This document shows, piece after piece, positions 1 through 8,521 of a stretch of 64,000 nt of DNA. The translations under genes were made by a program, and so were the position numbers. Each line of letters begins with the position of its first letter. Position 1 is the stretch's first letter. The DNA is from Ruegeria sp. THAF33 (GTDB lineage Bacteria > Pseudomonadota > Alphaproteobacteria > Rhodobacterales > Rhodobacteraceae), in the NCBI RefSeq assembly GCF_009363615.1, contig NZ_CP045385.1, forward strand, positions 372,001 through 436,000, read 5' to 3'. The notes below the pieces were generated by a model, which was given only the letters and a program-made list of their open reading frames with translations, was not told where the DNA came from and did not search any database.

Positions 1-7
1 GCATTAA

Positions 8-1048
8 TCAGGAATCCCGCCAATCAAAACCGTCGTCACAGAAGGCCATGAACCGGATCGAGGTTTCGCTGATGCGGATCAGGTCTCCGCTGGACAGGGC
101 CACGGTGCTGAGAACAGGTTTGCCGTTCAGACGTACAAGATTGGCCTTGCCGCCATGGCCCAAGTAACACTTCCGGTCTTCGGGATCATAGGCGATGACT
201 GCATGGTTCGAGCGCGAAATGCCGGTATCGCCAAAATCCAACTGAATGGCCTGGTCATCGTTGCGTCCGATTTGCATTAGGCCTTCGGTCAGAGTAATGC
301 TTGAACCCCGTCCCGGACCGGCTGTTACGACCAGCCAGCCCACCGGGAATGTCTCTTGCGCCGCTTCTGCTTTCGCTACGGGTTCGGAGGATTCGATCAG
401 GTCCTGAACATGTGTATCGGCGCGCTCAAATCCCAGAAATGTCGTCTTGACCCGTGAACGGCGATCCTCGACCGGGGCGGGGGCTGGTGCAACCTGCTCA
501 ATCACCGGCTCAGCGGTCTTTTCGACCTGCTTCGCTTCTGGGGCCGGAGCTTCCGCGACCTCAACCTCGACGACTTCCGGTTCGGTAGGTTCGGACACGA
601 CCTCGGCCGTTGCTTCCTCTGGCGAAGTCTCGGCGGGTGTTTCCGTCACATGCAGGGTGACAACCTGCTCGACCTCAACCAGTTCTTCGACATGCTCTTC
701 CACCAGAACGTTTTTCGGAGCGTCGTCCTCTTCCAAGTTGTCTTCTTCTTCCGAACTGTCTTCGGCGAAGATCGACTCCTCGGGGTCGGTCACTGCCTCC
801 GGCTCGGCCTCGTCGAACTCGGGCATCTTTTCTTCGGGGATCAGTTCATCCGTTTCCTCATAGGATTCGGATGTCATGTTTCCACCAGCCAGGGCGGCGC
901 GCAAAGCGTTGAAATCCGCAATGGGTTCCTGCTTTGCTTCTTCGCTTACGGCGCCGTCTACTGCGGCCGGTTTCTCGGCAACGTCTTCTTCTTTGGATTT
1001 GCCGGCACCTTCGAGAAGCCGGCTCAGAGGGCTTTTGTATTTGAACAT
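8..1048 (-). CDS. FHA domain protein with long acidic N-terminal region
   Basis: 346 residues. Residues 1-235 are low-complexity, rich in Glu, Ala, Val and Pro, and probably disordered. Residues 237-346 form a forkhead-associated domain, a phosphothreonine-binding fold: an IGR motif (260-262), a SRSNH motif (278-282) and an NG turn (308-309) match the conserved FHA phosphopeptide-contact positions. No signal peptide or membrane segment is visible, so it should be cytoplasmic. It lies about 200 bp downstream of the Ser/Thr kinase on the same strand, which suggests that it reads phosphothreonine marks made by that kinase, on itself or on the neighbouring GTPases; this is inference from context. 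The ATG at 1048 is preceded by a GAAGGTG-like ribosome site. The stop lies 7 bases from the window edge. Confidence 0.9.
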   Translation of the reverse strand: MFKYKSPLSRLLEGAGKSKEEDVAEKPAAVDGAVSEEAKQEPIADFNALRAALAGGNMTSESYEETDELIPEEKMPEFDEAEPEAVTDPEESIFAEDSSEEEDNLEEDDAPKNVLVEEHVEELVEVEQVVTLHVTETPAETSPEEATAEVVSEPTEPEVVEVEVAEAPAPEAKQVEKTAEPVIEQVAPAPAPVEDRRSRVKTTFLGFERADTHVQDLIESSEPVAKAEAAQETFPVGWLVVTAGPGRGSSITLTEGLMQIGRNDDQAIQLDFGDTGISRSNHAVIAYDPEDRKCYLGHGGKANLVRLNGKPVLSTVALSSGDLIRISETSIRFMAFCDDGFDWRDS

Positions 1049-1249
1049 GGTGTCGACACCTTCAAGTTAGTGACGCAGATAAGCCGCGTCGTAAGCTGCT
1101 ACTGTTCCCTGCACGTCAGCGCAGAGCCACTCAATGGATACCCATGGGAACTGGTACATTCTGCGGCGGGCCGGTTCCCGCCAGGGTGGCAAAACTTGAT
1201 ACCACCCTCAGCAAACACACACTGGCAGATCACTTTTGAACCGGTCAGA
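1049..1249. other. Intergenic gap between kinase and FHA genes
   Basis: About 200 bp with no supported gene. It holds a short GC hairpin (GGCGGG at 1165-1170 paired with CCCGCC at 1177-1182) without a following T-run, so it is not a convincing terminator. The FHA gene could have its own promoter here or be read through from the kinase gene. Confidence 0.5.
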
Positions 1250-3436
1250 TTACTCCTGTGCAAGCTGCATGATTGCGGCCGTCTCGGCCCCATTGCGCAA
1301 CACTGTCAGATTTGCCTCGGGCTGCTCGCTTGAAACGAGTGCGGCCAGCATCTCATCAAGGCTTTCCGAGCCGTCAAATGTGATGCCGGAATGGCTTTCA
1401 TTCAGCAGGACATCGTCTTTTTGCAGGCTTCCTGCCGCGTCAGCCGGAACTGCGTTCACCGTGGTTTGCCATCCGCTATTGCCTTCGGCGCTAACGGTAA
1501 AGGTGTAACCATTTTCCAATCCAACGGATCGTATGGCGGGAAGGGCCAACAGACCATTTTGCGCCCGGGTCTGACCCAGCGGGCGATAGCGGGCAGCAAC
1601 CCTTGTGTACCCATCGGCGTCAACCTTCAGGTTATCCAGAACCTGCGCCGCAAAAGGAACATCCTGACGGACTGGGCTGCCATTCAGGGTATAGATGACA
1701 GCGCCACGCTGTACCCAATCGCCGATCACGCTCATGTCCTGATTGGCGTCCACCCCCGTAACTGCAATGGTGGCTCCGGTCGAGCCGCGGCGGCGGGATG
1801 TCTGGAAGGGGATATCGACATCCCAATGCGCAAACGCCACCTGCTGTTCCGCCGGAACTCCGGCGTTGGCAATTGCATCAGTCGCAGGTGTCTCGATCTC
1901 AGACACTGCTGCAATATCAGTCGCTTCTTCCGACTGTGCCGGAACTTCGGAACGTTCAGTGTCTGCGGAGGCTGTTTCTGTGGCAGCTGGCTCCGCAGGT
2001 ACTGATTGTGCCTGCTCGACAGGCTCTTCCGGTTTGGGTTCGGGTGCAATGGCCACTTCGGGTTCGGGATCGGTGGCCTCTGTGACAGAAGGCTCTGTAA
2101 CGGGCGCCTCTGTCTCAGCGGATTGTATGTCTGCCGTGGGCTGCGCGACAGGTGTTTCTGCCTGGTCTTCCGCCTTGTCGCCGGACATCACAAAGAAACC
2201 ACCCGTGGCCAAAGCAACTGCAACAACAGCCGCGCCTGCAATCAGCTTGCCGCTGCCGCCGGACCCGCTCTGAACCACTGTATCGACAGCGACCGGGGTT
2301 TCCTCTTTCTTAGAGATTTTGGTAAGATCGACATCTTTTTTGTCTTCGTTGCCAAGAACGATGTCCGAGTTTCCGGCCAGCAGGGCCGTAACTACGGCTT
2401 CGGCGTTCTCGCTTTCGGCCTTGATCCGGGCCTTTTCTTCCTCTTTGTCTTTGCGATCCATGCCCACAATCACGGACACGGGCCGATAGGCGAATGTGTC
2501 GAACATGACACCGGGGCCGCGGAACATGCGCAACCAATCCAATGCAGATTGAAGACGATCCGTGGCGTGAACTTCCATCGCCTTGTCAATCGCCTCAAGG
2601 AACCCGTCTGGGTATCCTTCGAAACGACCGGTCAATGGCGTGTAGGGGTCATCCTGCCCGTTGTTGAACGCGTTCAGGCGGCTCTGGCCGTCGATGGGGC
2701 GTTCACCGCTGATCGCGTGATAAAGCGTGGCAGCCAGAACATATAGGTCGCTGCTGGGCCCTTGATCCGCGCCCCGGACATAGAATTCGTGCGGAGAGTA
2801 TCCATCCTTGATCACGCGCAGGGTCAGCAATGCTGCCGATTTGTTCGCCGCTTGCTCACGTGCGGCGCCAAAATCGATCAGGACGGGGTCTCCGTTTTCA
2901 TCAATCAGAATGTTGTCCGGCGAAATGTCCCGATGCAACATGCCGCTCTGGTGAATGAAAGACACCGCGGACAGCATTTTTTCGGTGACCTGAACGATGA
3001 AATCAGGGCCGCCGTCATTTTCCGGGTTTTCCACGTAATCCAGCAGGTCGCACCCACGGATGAGGTCCATTGCGATATATGCGGTGTCATTGTCTTCGAA
3101 CACCTGATGCACATCTACGATATTGGGATGTACCAGACGCGCATGATTGCGCGCCTCCTGAATAAAGAGGTCAATGATCGAGCGCAGGTCGTCCTTGAAG
3201 GATGGATCGTTTGGTTCGACCAGATCACCGTTGCGGCGGCACAGCGCTCCGGGGAAACACTCTTTGATCACGACGTCGCGCTCCAGGCTGTCGCGCGCCA
3301 GGTAAGTGATCCCAAATCCGCCGTTGCTGAGATAGCGGAGGATTTCATACTGCCCGCGCAACAGCTTTGCGCCTGGCTGCAATCCTTCAATTTTCGGTTC
3401 GTCGTGCGTCGCGCCGACAGCCTGGTTGTGGCTCAT
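1250..3436 (-). CDS. Membrane Ser/Thr protein kinase with periplasmic PDZ-like domains
   Basis: 728 residues. The N-terminal Hanks-type kinase domain (about 30-310) has a glycine loop LSNGGFGITY (36-45), the ATP-anchoring lysine in VVIKE (K58), the catalytic loop HRD (168-170) followed by ISPDN, and DFG (188-190). The usual HRDxK lysine is Ser here. A Lys/Glu-rich juxtamembrane stretch leads to one membrane helix (about 397-417), then a Glu/Pro/Ala-rich linker (420-530) and a periplasmic C-terminal region (about 540-728) with two segments resembling PDZ domains; the second contains the stretch AAGSLQKDDVLLN. The architecture suggests a receptor kinase that senses an envelope signal. No phosphatase gene is adjacent. 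It shares a strand with the FHA gene downstream and is separated from the upstream GTPase genes by a terminator. The ATG at 3436 follows a GGCGGA-like site. Confidence 0.92.
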   Translation of the reverse strand: MSHNQAVGATHDEPKIEGLQPGAKLLRGQYEILRYLSNGGFGITYLARDSLERDVVIKECFPGALCRRNGDLVEPNDPSFKDDLRSIIDLFIQEARNHARLVHPNIVDVHQVFEDNDTAYIAMDLIRGCDLLDYVENPENDGGPDFIVQVTEKMLSAVSFIHQSGMLHRDISPDNILIDENGDPVLIDFGAAREQAANKSAALLTLRVIKDGYSPHEFYVRGADQGPSSDLYVLAATLYHAISGERPIDGQSRLNAFNNGQDDPYTPLTGRFEGYPDGFLEAIDKAMEVHATDRLQSALDWLRMFRGPGVMFDTFAYRPVSVIVGMDRKDKEEEKARIKAESENAEAVVTALLAGNSDIVLGNEDKKDVDLTKISKKEETPVAVDTVVQSGSGGSGKLIAGAAVVAVALATGGFFVMSGDKAEDQAETPVAQPTADIQSAETEAPVTEPSVTEATDPEPEVAIAPEPKPEEPVEQAQSVPAEPAATETASADTERSEVPAQSEEATDIAAVSEIETPATDAIANAGVPAEQQVAFAHWDVDIPFQTSRRRGSTGATIAVTGVDANQDMSVIGDWVQRGAVIYTLNGSPVRQDVPFAAQVLDNLKVDADGYTRVAARYRPLGQTRAQNGLLALPAIRSVGLENGYTFTVSAEGNSGWQTTVNAVPADAAGSLQKDDVLLNESHSGITFDGSESLDEMLAALVSSEQPEANLTVLRNGAETAAIMQLAQE

Positions 3437-3716
3437 TTCAATCCGCCCGTTCTATTCATTTTGCGGCTTAGAAAAACCGGGCCGACAGCCCACGAACTCA
3501 CAACCAAAAACAACCGCAGGACACTTGAGAACGGTTAGACGTTTCAAATTTGACTTTATTGGGGCCGCCTGATGGCTTCACTATGGATCGTTTTTCGCAT
3601 GATGGCTTATGTTGTGCCTAGCGGTGCCTATGAGGCAATATATAGACAATGAATATGGGCTGATTGAAAACTTAAACCCGAAATCAAGCGTGTTGGTCCA
3701 CGAATTCGAAACAATA
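3437..3716. promoter_or_regulatory. Intergenic region, probable kinase promoter
   Basis: About 280 bp lie between the GTPase-operon terminator and the kinase start, with no supported gene. Because the terminator at 3717-3738 should stop transcription from the GTPase genes, a promoter for the kinase and FHA genes is expected here. I could not assign convincing -35/-10 boxes by eye. Confidence 0.4.
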
Positions 3717-3738
3717 AAGGGCCGATTCCTCGGCCCTT
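3717..3738 (-). terminator. Rho-independent terminator after GTPase D
   Basis: A perfect 9-bp stem AAGGGCCGA/TCGGCCCTT with a 4-nt loop. Read on the minus strand the stem is followed by TATTGTTTC, a T-rich tract. It lies 40 bp past the GTPase D stop and divides the GTPase operon from the kinase/FHA unit. Confidence 0.75.
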
Positions 3739-3777
3739 CGAATCGCTGCAATGCAGCTCAATCTTGACGGGAAAGCG

Positions 3778-5064
3778 TCAGGTTCCGGTTTTCGGTTGCG
3801 CCGCTGCGACCGTGCTTCCAGCCCAGGCAAGGTTGTCGCCCAGCTGCGCCAGAATGCTGATTGCGTCCTTCAATGGTGCGTCCCCGCTTTCGAATTGCAG
3901 CAACAAAAGCAAATCTGTCGCCTTTTCAAATTCTGCGGGAATCCAATCAGCTTTGGGGTCGATTTCGCCACCTTGTTCCAGCCGCTCCGCAAAATCTTCG
4001 ACGATCTCCTGACAGCTGTTCAGAAACGCGGCCGGTTCGATGTCAGAGGTTTCACGTAGATCTTCATAGATGCTTGCTATTGCGGCCAGCCAGTCCTCGA
4101 GAATGGGATTGTTCAACGGGGGCAGGGCAGACCCAAGCGTTGACTGCATCGATGTGGTGTCATTCGAAACAGGCTCTGGCTCTGCGCCCTTCAGCGCCTC
4201 AAGATAGGGCAGGAAGTCCTGTTGCAAATCTTTCCGCGCAGCCTCGAGATCGCCACGGCGCCGGTCGGATGCCGCTTCCAGCACGTGTTCCGCAAGGTTC
4301 TGCCCGCCGCAGGTTTCCCAAAGCGCAAAGTCGGGCTCGGGCTCTTGCGCCATGGCACGCACGGCGACCGGCGTACCAATTGGGACAACGGCGCGGAACA
4401 TTCCTTCTTTTTCCTTGTTCAGACGCGCAAGGACGCGGTCCAGGGCACCCTGCACAGGTGGCAGATCGGCATGTGTTACGGCAAGCAGGCTGTTGGCCCT
4501 CAGTTCGGGGGGTACCTGAGACCACAAGTGGCGCTCGGTCTCGCGCCAGGCATTGGTTCCATTTGTGCACCAGATGGCACAATCAACGAATTTCAGCAGA
4601 TCCAAAGTCGGCTTGTAGGTATCATCCAGAGCACCCGAGCCCGGAAGATCAAACAGTGATATTTCCTTGAGGGCCGGAGTATTGATGCCGACCGATATGA
4701 AATCGGGCTCCTCCTCGGCCGCTTTTTCCAGCACTATGCCGGAATAGGTCTTCGGTTCCCTGTTCCACCAACCGACAGTCGTTTCGGGCGCATCCGCGTA
4801 GGCGACGATCACCAGCGGCAATTTCAGATGCTGCGGGCCAGTTGGCAGAATGTCCGCGCCAGCCAGCATGTTCGCCAGACTTGACTTGCCTGCGCCGAAT
4901 TCCCCGGCGAAACCGATATTGACCGCGTTTGACAGACGTTCAGCGTGGGACAGAGCCCGCGCACGCATATCCTCCAACGCCTCGTCAGGCGTCAGGTTTT
5001 CAGTTGCGGTCAGGAAGCGCTCCAGTTGGCGTACTTCCTTTTCAGTTCCGGGAAATTCAATCAT
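3778..5064 (-). CDS. Dynamin-like GTPase D (short form)
   Basis: 428 residues. GTPase motifs: P-loop GEFGAGKS (54-61), switch II DLPG (139-142) and a G4-type THAD (197-200) in place of NKxD. The C-terminal half is mostly helical and contains an acidic stretch and a hydrophobic LLLLLQF segment. It shares a WCTxxTxAWRETER block (about 165-178) with GTPase B, so B and D are paralogues within the cluster. Bacterial dynamin-like proteins bind and remodel membranes and often act as unequal pairs; GTPase C is the likely partner because its stop overlaps this start (ATGA). This is the last gene of the operon before the terminator. Function beyond GTP hydrolysis is inferred. Confidence 0.88.
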   Translation of the reverse strand: MIEFPGTEKEVRQLERFLTATENLTPDEALEDMRARALSHAERLSNAVNIGFAGEFGAGKSSLANMLAGADILPTGPQHLKLPLVIVAYADAPETTVGWWNREPKTYSGIVLEKAAEEEPDFISVGINTPALKEISLFDLPGSGALDDTYKPTLDLLKFVDCAIWCTNGTNAWRETERHLWSQVPPELRANSLLAVTHADLPPVQGALDRVLARLNKEKEGMFRAVVPIGTPVAVRAMAQEPEPDFALWETCGGQNLAEHVLEAASDRRRGDLEAARKDLQQDFLPYLEALKGAEPEPVSNDTTSMQSTLGSALPPLNNPILEDWLAAIASIYEDLRETSDIEPAAFLNSCQEIVEDFAERLEQGGEIDPKADWIPAEFEKATDLLLLLQFESGDAPLKDAISILAQLGDNLAWAGSTVAAAQPKTGT

Positions 5065-7103
5065 TCCGCAGCCTCTGCTTGTCTTTCATCCGCATCGGGT
5101 GTTCCAAAAACCGTCTCCAACTCGGCTGAAATGCGACGCGCTTTGTCGAATGCACCTTGCGCTTCCGCTTGGGCGTTCAGTTCTCCTGAGTTGGACCGGT
5201 GTTCAAGATGACCGGCCAGAAGGGCCATATAGTGGTCCAGAACCGTATTCAGCCGTTCCAACAGATCGTCGCGGGTCGTGTCGATCAGGTCATCCCCGAT
5301 CAGTTCGAATTCCTGCACGATCAGCCGTTCTGCACGCGCCACAACGCTATTTCGCGAGATCAGACGCGACAACCAGTTTACACGCAATTCAACGGTAATG
5401 CCACGGGTCAGGGCGGTGGTGTCCGGCCGGAACCAACGCACAGCACTGGTGTTCATGCGATTGTCGACCGGTTCTTGCCATCCCGGCAATGCCCGCAAGG
5501 CGGCATTGCAATGCATGTCGATCGCGTAAAGCTCGCTGAGCATGCGCTGCCGAACAACTTGCGACGCCCCCTGTACCAGTTCACGCATACGCTCGCGCAA
5601 TGGCGTAAAATTGAGCTCGGTCTCTCCGCCTTTTGCCAGCAAAGGCGACTGGCCGTCCGGCCCGCGCACAACGATAGCCACCGATTCCGAGACAGTGTCA
5701 TCCATGACCCCGCGCAGATTCGACAGGACATCATCCATGTCACGCGTGATCTCCTGCGTTTTTTCAGCAATCAGTTTGCGCAGGTCGCCAAGTGTCTTGT
5801 CGCTTTCATCGGCGTTTCGAACATCCGAGCCGTCTTCATCTTGCAGCGCCCGCAAACGAACCTGAGAGCGCTCAAGCTCCCCGCGTGCGAAGCTGTCGAG
5901 ATGTTGCCAGGCCATCCGCAACTGTTCGTTGATCGGTCCGTCCGTCAAAGCCTGAGTGACATGACGACGCAGATCGGGCAGGCCCGACGCGATCATTGCG
6001 GCAAAGCGCAGAACCGCTTCGCGGCTGATCGGTCCTGGGCCTTGTTTGATCTCGGCCACACCGTTGAGATATTGCTGCATCTGTTCCGGGTGGGCGCGCA
6101 GCCATGCCAGAACGTGGTCGTGGTTCACTCCGGTTTCATCACCGGTCAGAGCATAATGCGCCCATTGCGCACTGCCCATCAGGACATCAATGTTCGAGTT
6201 GCCGAGCGCCTTTTCCAACCCGTCCAGTACATCCAGACGAACCTTGGCCGCGTCTTCGGCGCCGCCGCCCAATTCGTCCACACGGTTGATGAAGACGACG
6301 ATCTGCCCAAGTTCCAGCGCTTGCATCAACCGGAACAATTTCAGATCCGCGCGCGACAATGCCTGATGCGCGGACAGAACCACCACAAAGAAATCGGATT
6401 CCTTCAGATACTGTCGTGAAATTTCTTCGCGGATCAGCAGGGGGTCATTCACGCCGGGCGTGTCGGTGACCGTCAGCGGAAACGGAAAATGGCCCAGGTC
6501 AAAATAGACCTCGGCCTTGCGGGTGATGTCGCTGTAAAGCCCGCGATCACTGCCCGGATCCAAAGCCCCGTCTTCGGACGGATCATCCCCGGCACAGACA
6601 TATCTGGCGAGGTCATCCGACGTCAGTTCGTCCAGATCGTGCTGTTGCCCCAGCAGTTGTTCATAGCTGTCACCCAGACGTCGACGCGCCCGGACCTTCA
6701 TGGCCTCGACCTGTTCTTCGATCATCTCGCGCTTATAGCTGTCCTCGTCATCGGGAAACATGTTGCGCAGTTCTTCACCTTCGGCGATCAGCGATTGCCA
6801 TTGGTAATTGTCGAAGAAATGGAATTCGGCACCTTGGGTCCTGCCGGACGGGTGCCCGAAATGCATATCGGTGATAACAGTTGTCCAGGGGTTTACATCC
6901 GAAGGCAAATACTCGGCCTGACCGGTGAAGCCGTTGATCAGACGCGATTTTCCAGCCTTGATTTGCCCGACAAACGCAATTGACGGTTTCAGATTGCTAA
7001 GATCACCAATGATGCGCGAAATGAACTGGCGCGTTTCATCATTGGTTGCCCCGTTCATTTCTTCTGCTATGCGAATAAGTTCGCGGCGATGTGTTTCACT
7101 CAT
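5061..7103 (-). CDS. Dynamin-like GTPase C (long form)
   Basis: 680 residues. The P-loop GQIKAGKS (46-53), the block YLPSDVNPWTT just after it, DTPGVND (214-220) and NRVD (273-276) define a dynamin-family G domain. A long helical stalk follows (about 380-660), with a Trp/Arg/Leu-containing stretch near 575-600 (VNWLSRLISR) where dynamin-like proteins often carry a membrane-contacting tip. Its closest relative in the window is GTPase A, which has the same SDVNPWT and YVCxGD blocks. It lies 68 bp downstream of the 290-residue protein and overlaps GTPase D by ATGA. Likely role: membrane binding or remodelling as a C/D pair; the target membrane and trigger are unknown. Confidence 0.9.
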   Translation of the reverse strand: MSETHRRELIRIAEEMNGATNDETRQFISRIIGDLSNLKPSIAFVGQIKAGKSRLINGFTGQAEYLPSDVNPWTTVITDMHFGHPSGRTQGAEFHFFDNYQWQSLIAEGEELRNMFPDDEDSYKREMIEEQVEAMKVRARRRLGDSYEQLLGQQHDLDELTSDDLARYVCAGDDPSEDGALDPGSDRGLYSDITRKAEVYFDLGHFPFPLTVTDTPGVNDPLLIREEISRQYLKESDFFVVVLSAHQALSRADLKLFRLMQALELGQIVVFINRVDELGGGAEDAAKVRLDVLDGLEKALGNSNIDVLMGSAQWAHYALTGDETGVNHDHVLAWLRAHPEQMQQYLNGVAEIKQGPGPISREAVLRFAAMIASGLPDLRRHVTQALTDGPINEQLRMAWQHLDSFARGELERSQVRLRALQDEDGSDVRNADESDKTLGDLRKLIAEKTQEITRDMDDVLSNLRGVMDDTVSESVAIVVRGPDGQSPLLAKGGETELNFTPLRERMRELVQGASQVVRQRMLSELYAIDMHCNAALRALPGWQEPVDNRMNTSAVRWFRPDTTALTRGITVELRVNWLSRLISRNSVVARAERLIVQEFELIGDDLIDTTRDDLLERLNTVLDHYMALLAGHLEHRSNSGELNAQAEAQGAFDKARRISAELETVFGTPDADERQAEAAE

Positions 7104-7171
7104 TACTCATTACCCTGGTTACAATAAAAAACAGATTGAAGTAGTCGAAAATTTGAATTCAACGGAGGCAA

Positions 7172-8044
7172 TCATTTTTCGGCCTCCTGCAAAGAGGTCC
7201 ACAGGTTGACGACCGCCCCCAGTTTGCGGGCTTCGTGGATGGCGACCGCGATCTGACCACCGTCACTCAAAACGGCCAGACCGGCCCCTTTCCCGCCCGA
7301 TGGCCGCATGACAATCAACTGCGGGTCTTCACTCTCATGCTGAGAGTCGCCATCCCAGTTGGCAAGATCAGCCACAAAACGGGCCAGCGTGTCCTGGTCG
7401 GGATGCATCGGCTCAGATGGCTTGCAAACACCTTCCAAAAGAGGTGCGGCTTCGTCCGAACTGTCCACGAACACACGACCCGAGGCGAAGCGGCTCGACG
7501 CTTCAAAAAAACGTTGGGCAAGTGTTTCCGCTGCATCGGGTGTTGCCTCGGCGGGCAGAGAGTCATCAACAGGTTTCTCAGCACTCGGGACGACGGAAAC
7601 AATTGGCTCGGACGGAAGTTCGATGGCGGCGCAGGCTTTCTCGATTTCGCTGAAGGTGATACCTACCTCATCCACTTCAAGCGCTGTGTCCGGTCTGCCC
7701 GACGTCAACTCAAGCGGGGCAGGCGAGGCCGAGATCTCCGACACCAATCCAGCCAGCTTCTCGATCAGTTCGGCGCGTGATTCCGTTTCAAAGTCCGGAA
7801 CCTCACCTGACGGTACCTTGAAGACATCGGTGATCCGGGAGCTGTTCACCTCGATTGCCAGACAATCCCCGTTTGCGGCGGTGAATTCCAACCGGCGCGG
7901 CAATACTGTGCCACGGATTGCCCGCAATACCGCAGAACGGCGCGCGGCCGCTGTTTCTCCTGCGATCCTCACGGTCGGAGACAGCCGTGCGACCGAGGTC
8001 CGCCTGATATCTTCAAGCAGGTCGAGAATGTCCGTGTCCATCAT
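7172..8044 (-). CDS. Unrecognised protein of the GTPase operon
   Basis: 290 residues, not assigned to a family. The N-terminal 100 residues hold basic helices followed by a beta-rich stretch (LEFTAANGDCLAIEVNSS); the middle is acidic and Ser/Pro-rich and probably disordered; the last 60 residues have a beta-beta-helix pattern (LIVMRPSGGKGAGLAVLSDG, then AVAIHEARKL). No signal peptide or membrane helix. The frame is open back to a TTG at 8071 that overlaps the upstream stop, but the ATG at 8044 has a strong AGAGGGGG ribosome site (8052-8059), so I prefer it. It lies between the Roadblock-like gene and GTPase C, so it may be an adaptor that links the regulator to a GTPase (inference). Confidence 0.8.
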   Translation of the reverse strand: MMDTDILDLLEDIRRTSVARLSPTVRIAGETAAARRSAVLRAIRGTVLPRRLEFTAANGDCLAIEVNSSRITDVFKVPSGEVPDFETESRAELIEKLAGLVSEISASPAPLELTSGRPDTALEVDEVGITFSEIEKACAAIELPSEPIVSVVPSAEKPVDDSLPAEATPDAAETLAQRFFEASSRFASGRVFVDSSDEAAPLLEGVCKPSEPMHPDQDTLARFVADLANWDGDSQHESEDPQLIVMRPSGGKGAGLAVLSDGGQIAVAIHEARKLGAVVNLWTSLQEAEK

Positions 8045-8067
8045 GCCGTGACCCCCTCTGGTCCCGT

Positions 8068-8469
8068 TCAAACCGCAGCCGCAACCGGCCCCAGACTGAG
8101 ATGTGATTTGGTAAGCGCCAGTCCGACATTCGCACTGTTGCGGCAGATATAGCAGACCACATGATCAGGATATTCCTTGGTCCGCAGAAAGATGTTTAGC
8201 CTGTCCTTGGAAAAAACGGCGACTTCCCCAAAGCCAGCGCTTTCTTCGTCTGCACTGCCAGCCTGACGCAAGAGCGCTTCAAAGGCTGCAACCCCGCGCC
8301 CCTGAAACAGATTGGCCACAGCCACCGCCAAAACATCCAACGAATCCGCGCAGTCGGGATCTGAAACAGAGCTGCCCAAAAGCATCCCTGTCTCCATGTC
8401 GATATACCCGGCTGCTATACAGTCGGGTATCGTTTCCATGGCGGAGTTCAGTGCGGTTTGAATAGACAT
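8068..8469 (-). CDS. Roadblock/LC7-like small protein
   Basis: 133 residues. The pattern (helix ALNSAME, then IPDCIAAGYIDMETGMLLGSS, a central long helix around LAVAVANLFQG, strands VAVFSKDRLNIFL and HVVCYICRN, and a final helix) matches the Roadblock/LC7 fold, which in bacteria includes MglB, the GTPase-activating partner of the polarity GTPase MglA. The assignment rests on fold pattern only. Small Roadblock proteins commonly sit beside GTPase genes as regulators, so it may regulate or scaffold one of the four GTPases. Its stop is just upstream of the 290-residue protein, and it follows GTPase B by about 50 bp. Confidence 0.7.
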   Translation of the reverse strand: MSIQTALNSAMETIPDCIAAGYIDMETGMLLGSSVSDPDCADSLDVLAVAVANLFQGRGVAAFEALLRQAGSADEESAGFGEVAVFSKDRLNIFLRTKEYPDHVVCYICRNSANVGLALTKSHLSLGPVAAAV

Positions 8470-8521
8470 CTAATCCATTGTTTTCATTTATGAGTTTCTC
8501 ACTAGCTCGATTCGGATACCC

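Noticed and set aside
447..863. Open frame antisense to the FHA gene, Ser/Thr-rich
   Set aside because: It is the mirror of the Glu/Ala-rich codons of the FHA protein, with no ribosome site or family.
1165..1182. Hairpin between kinase and FHA genes as terminator
   Set aside because: Short stem and no T-run in either direction.
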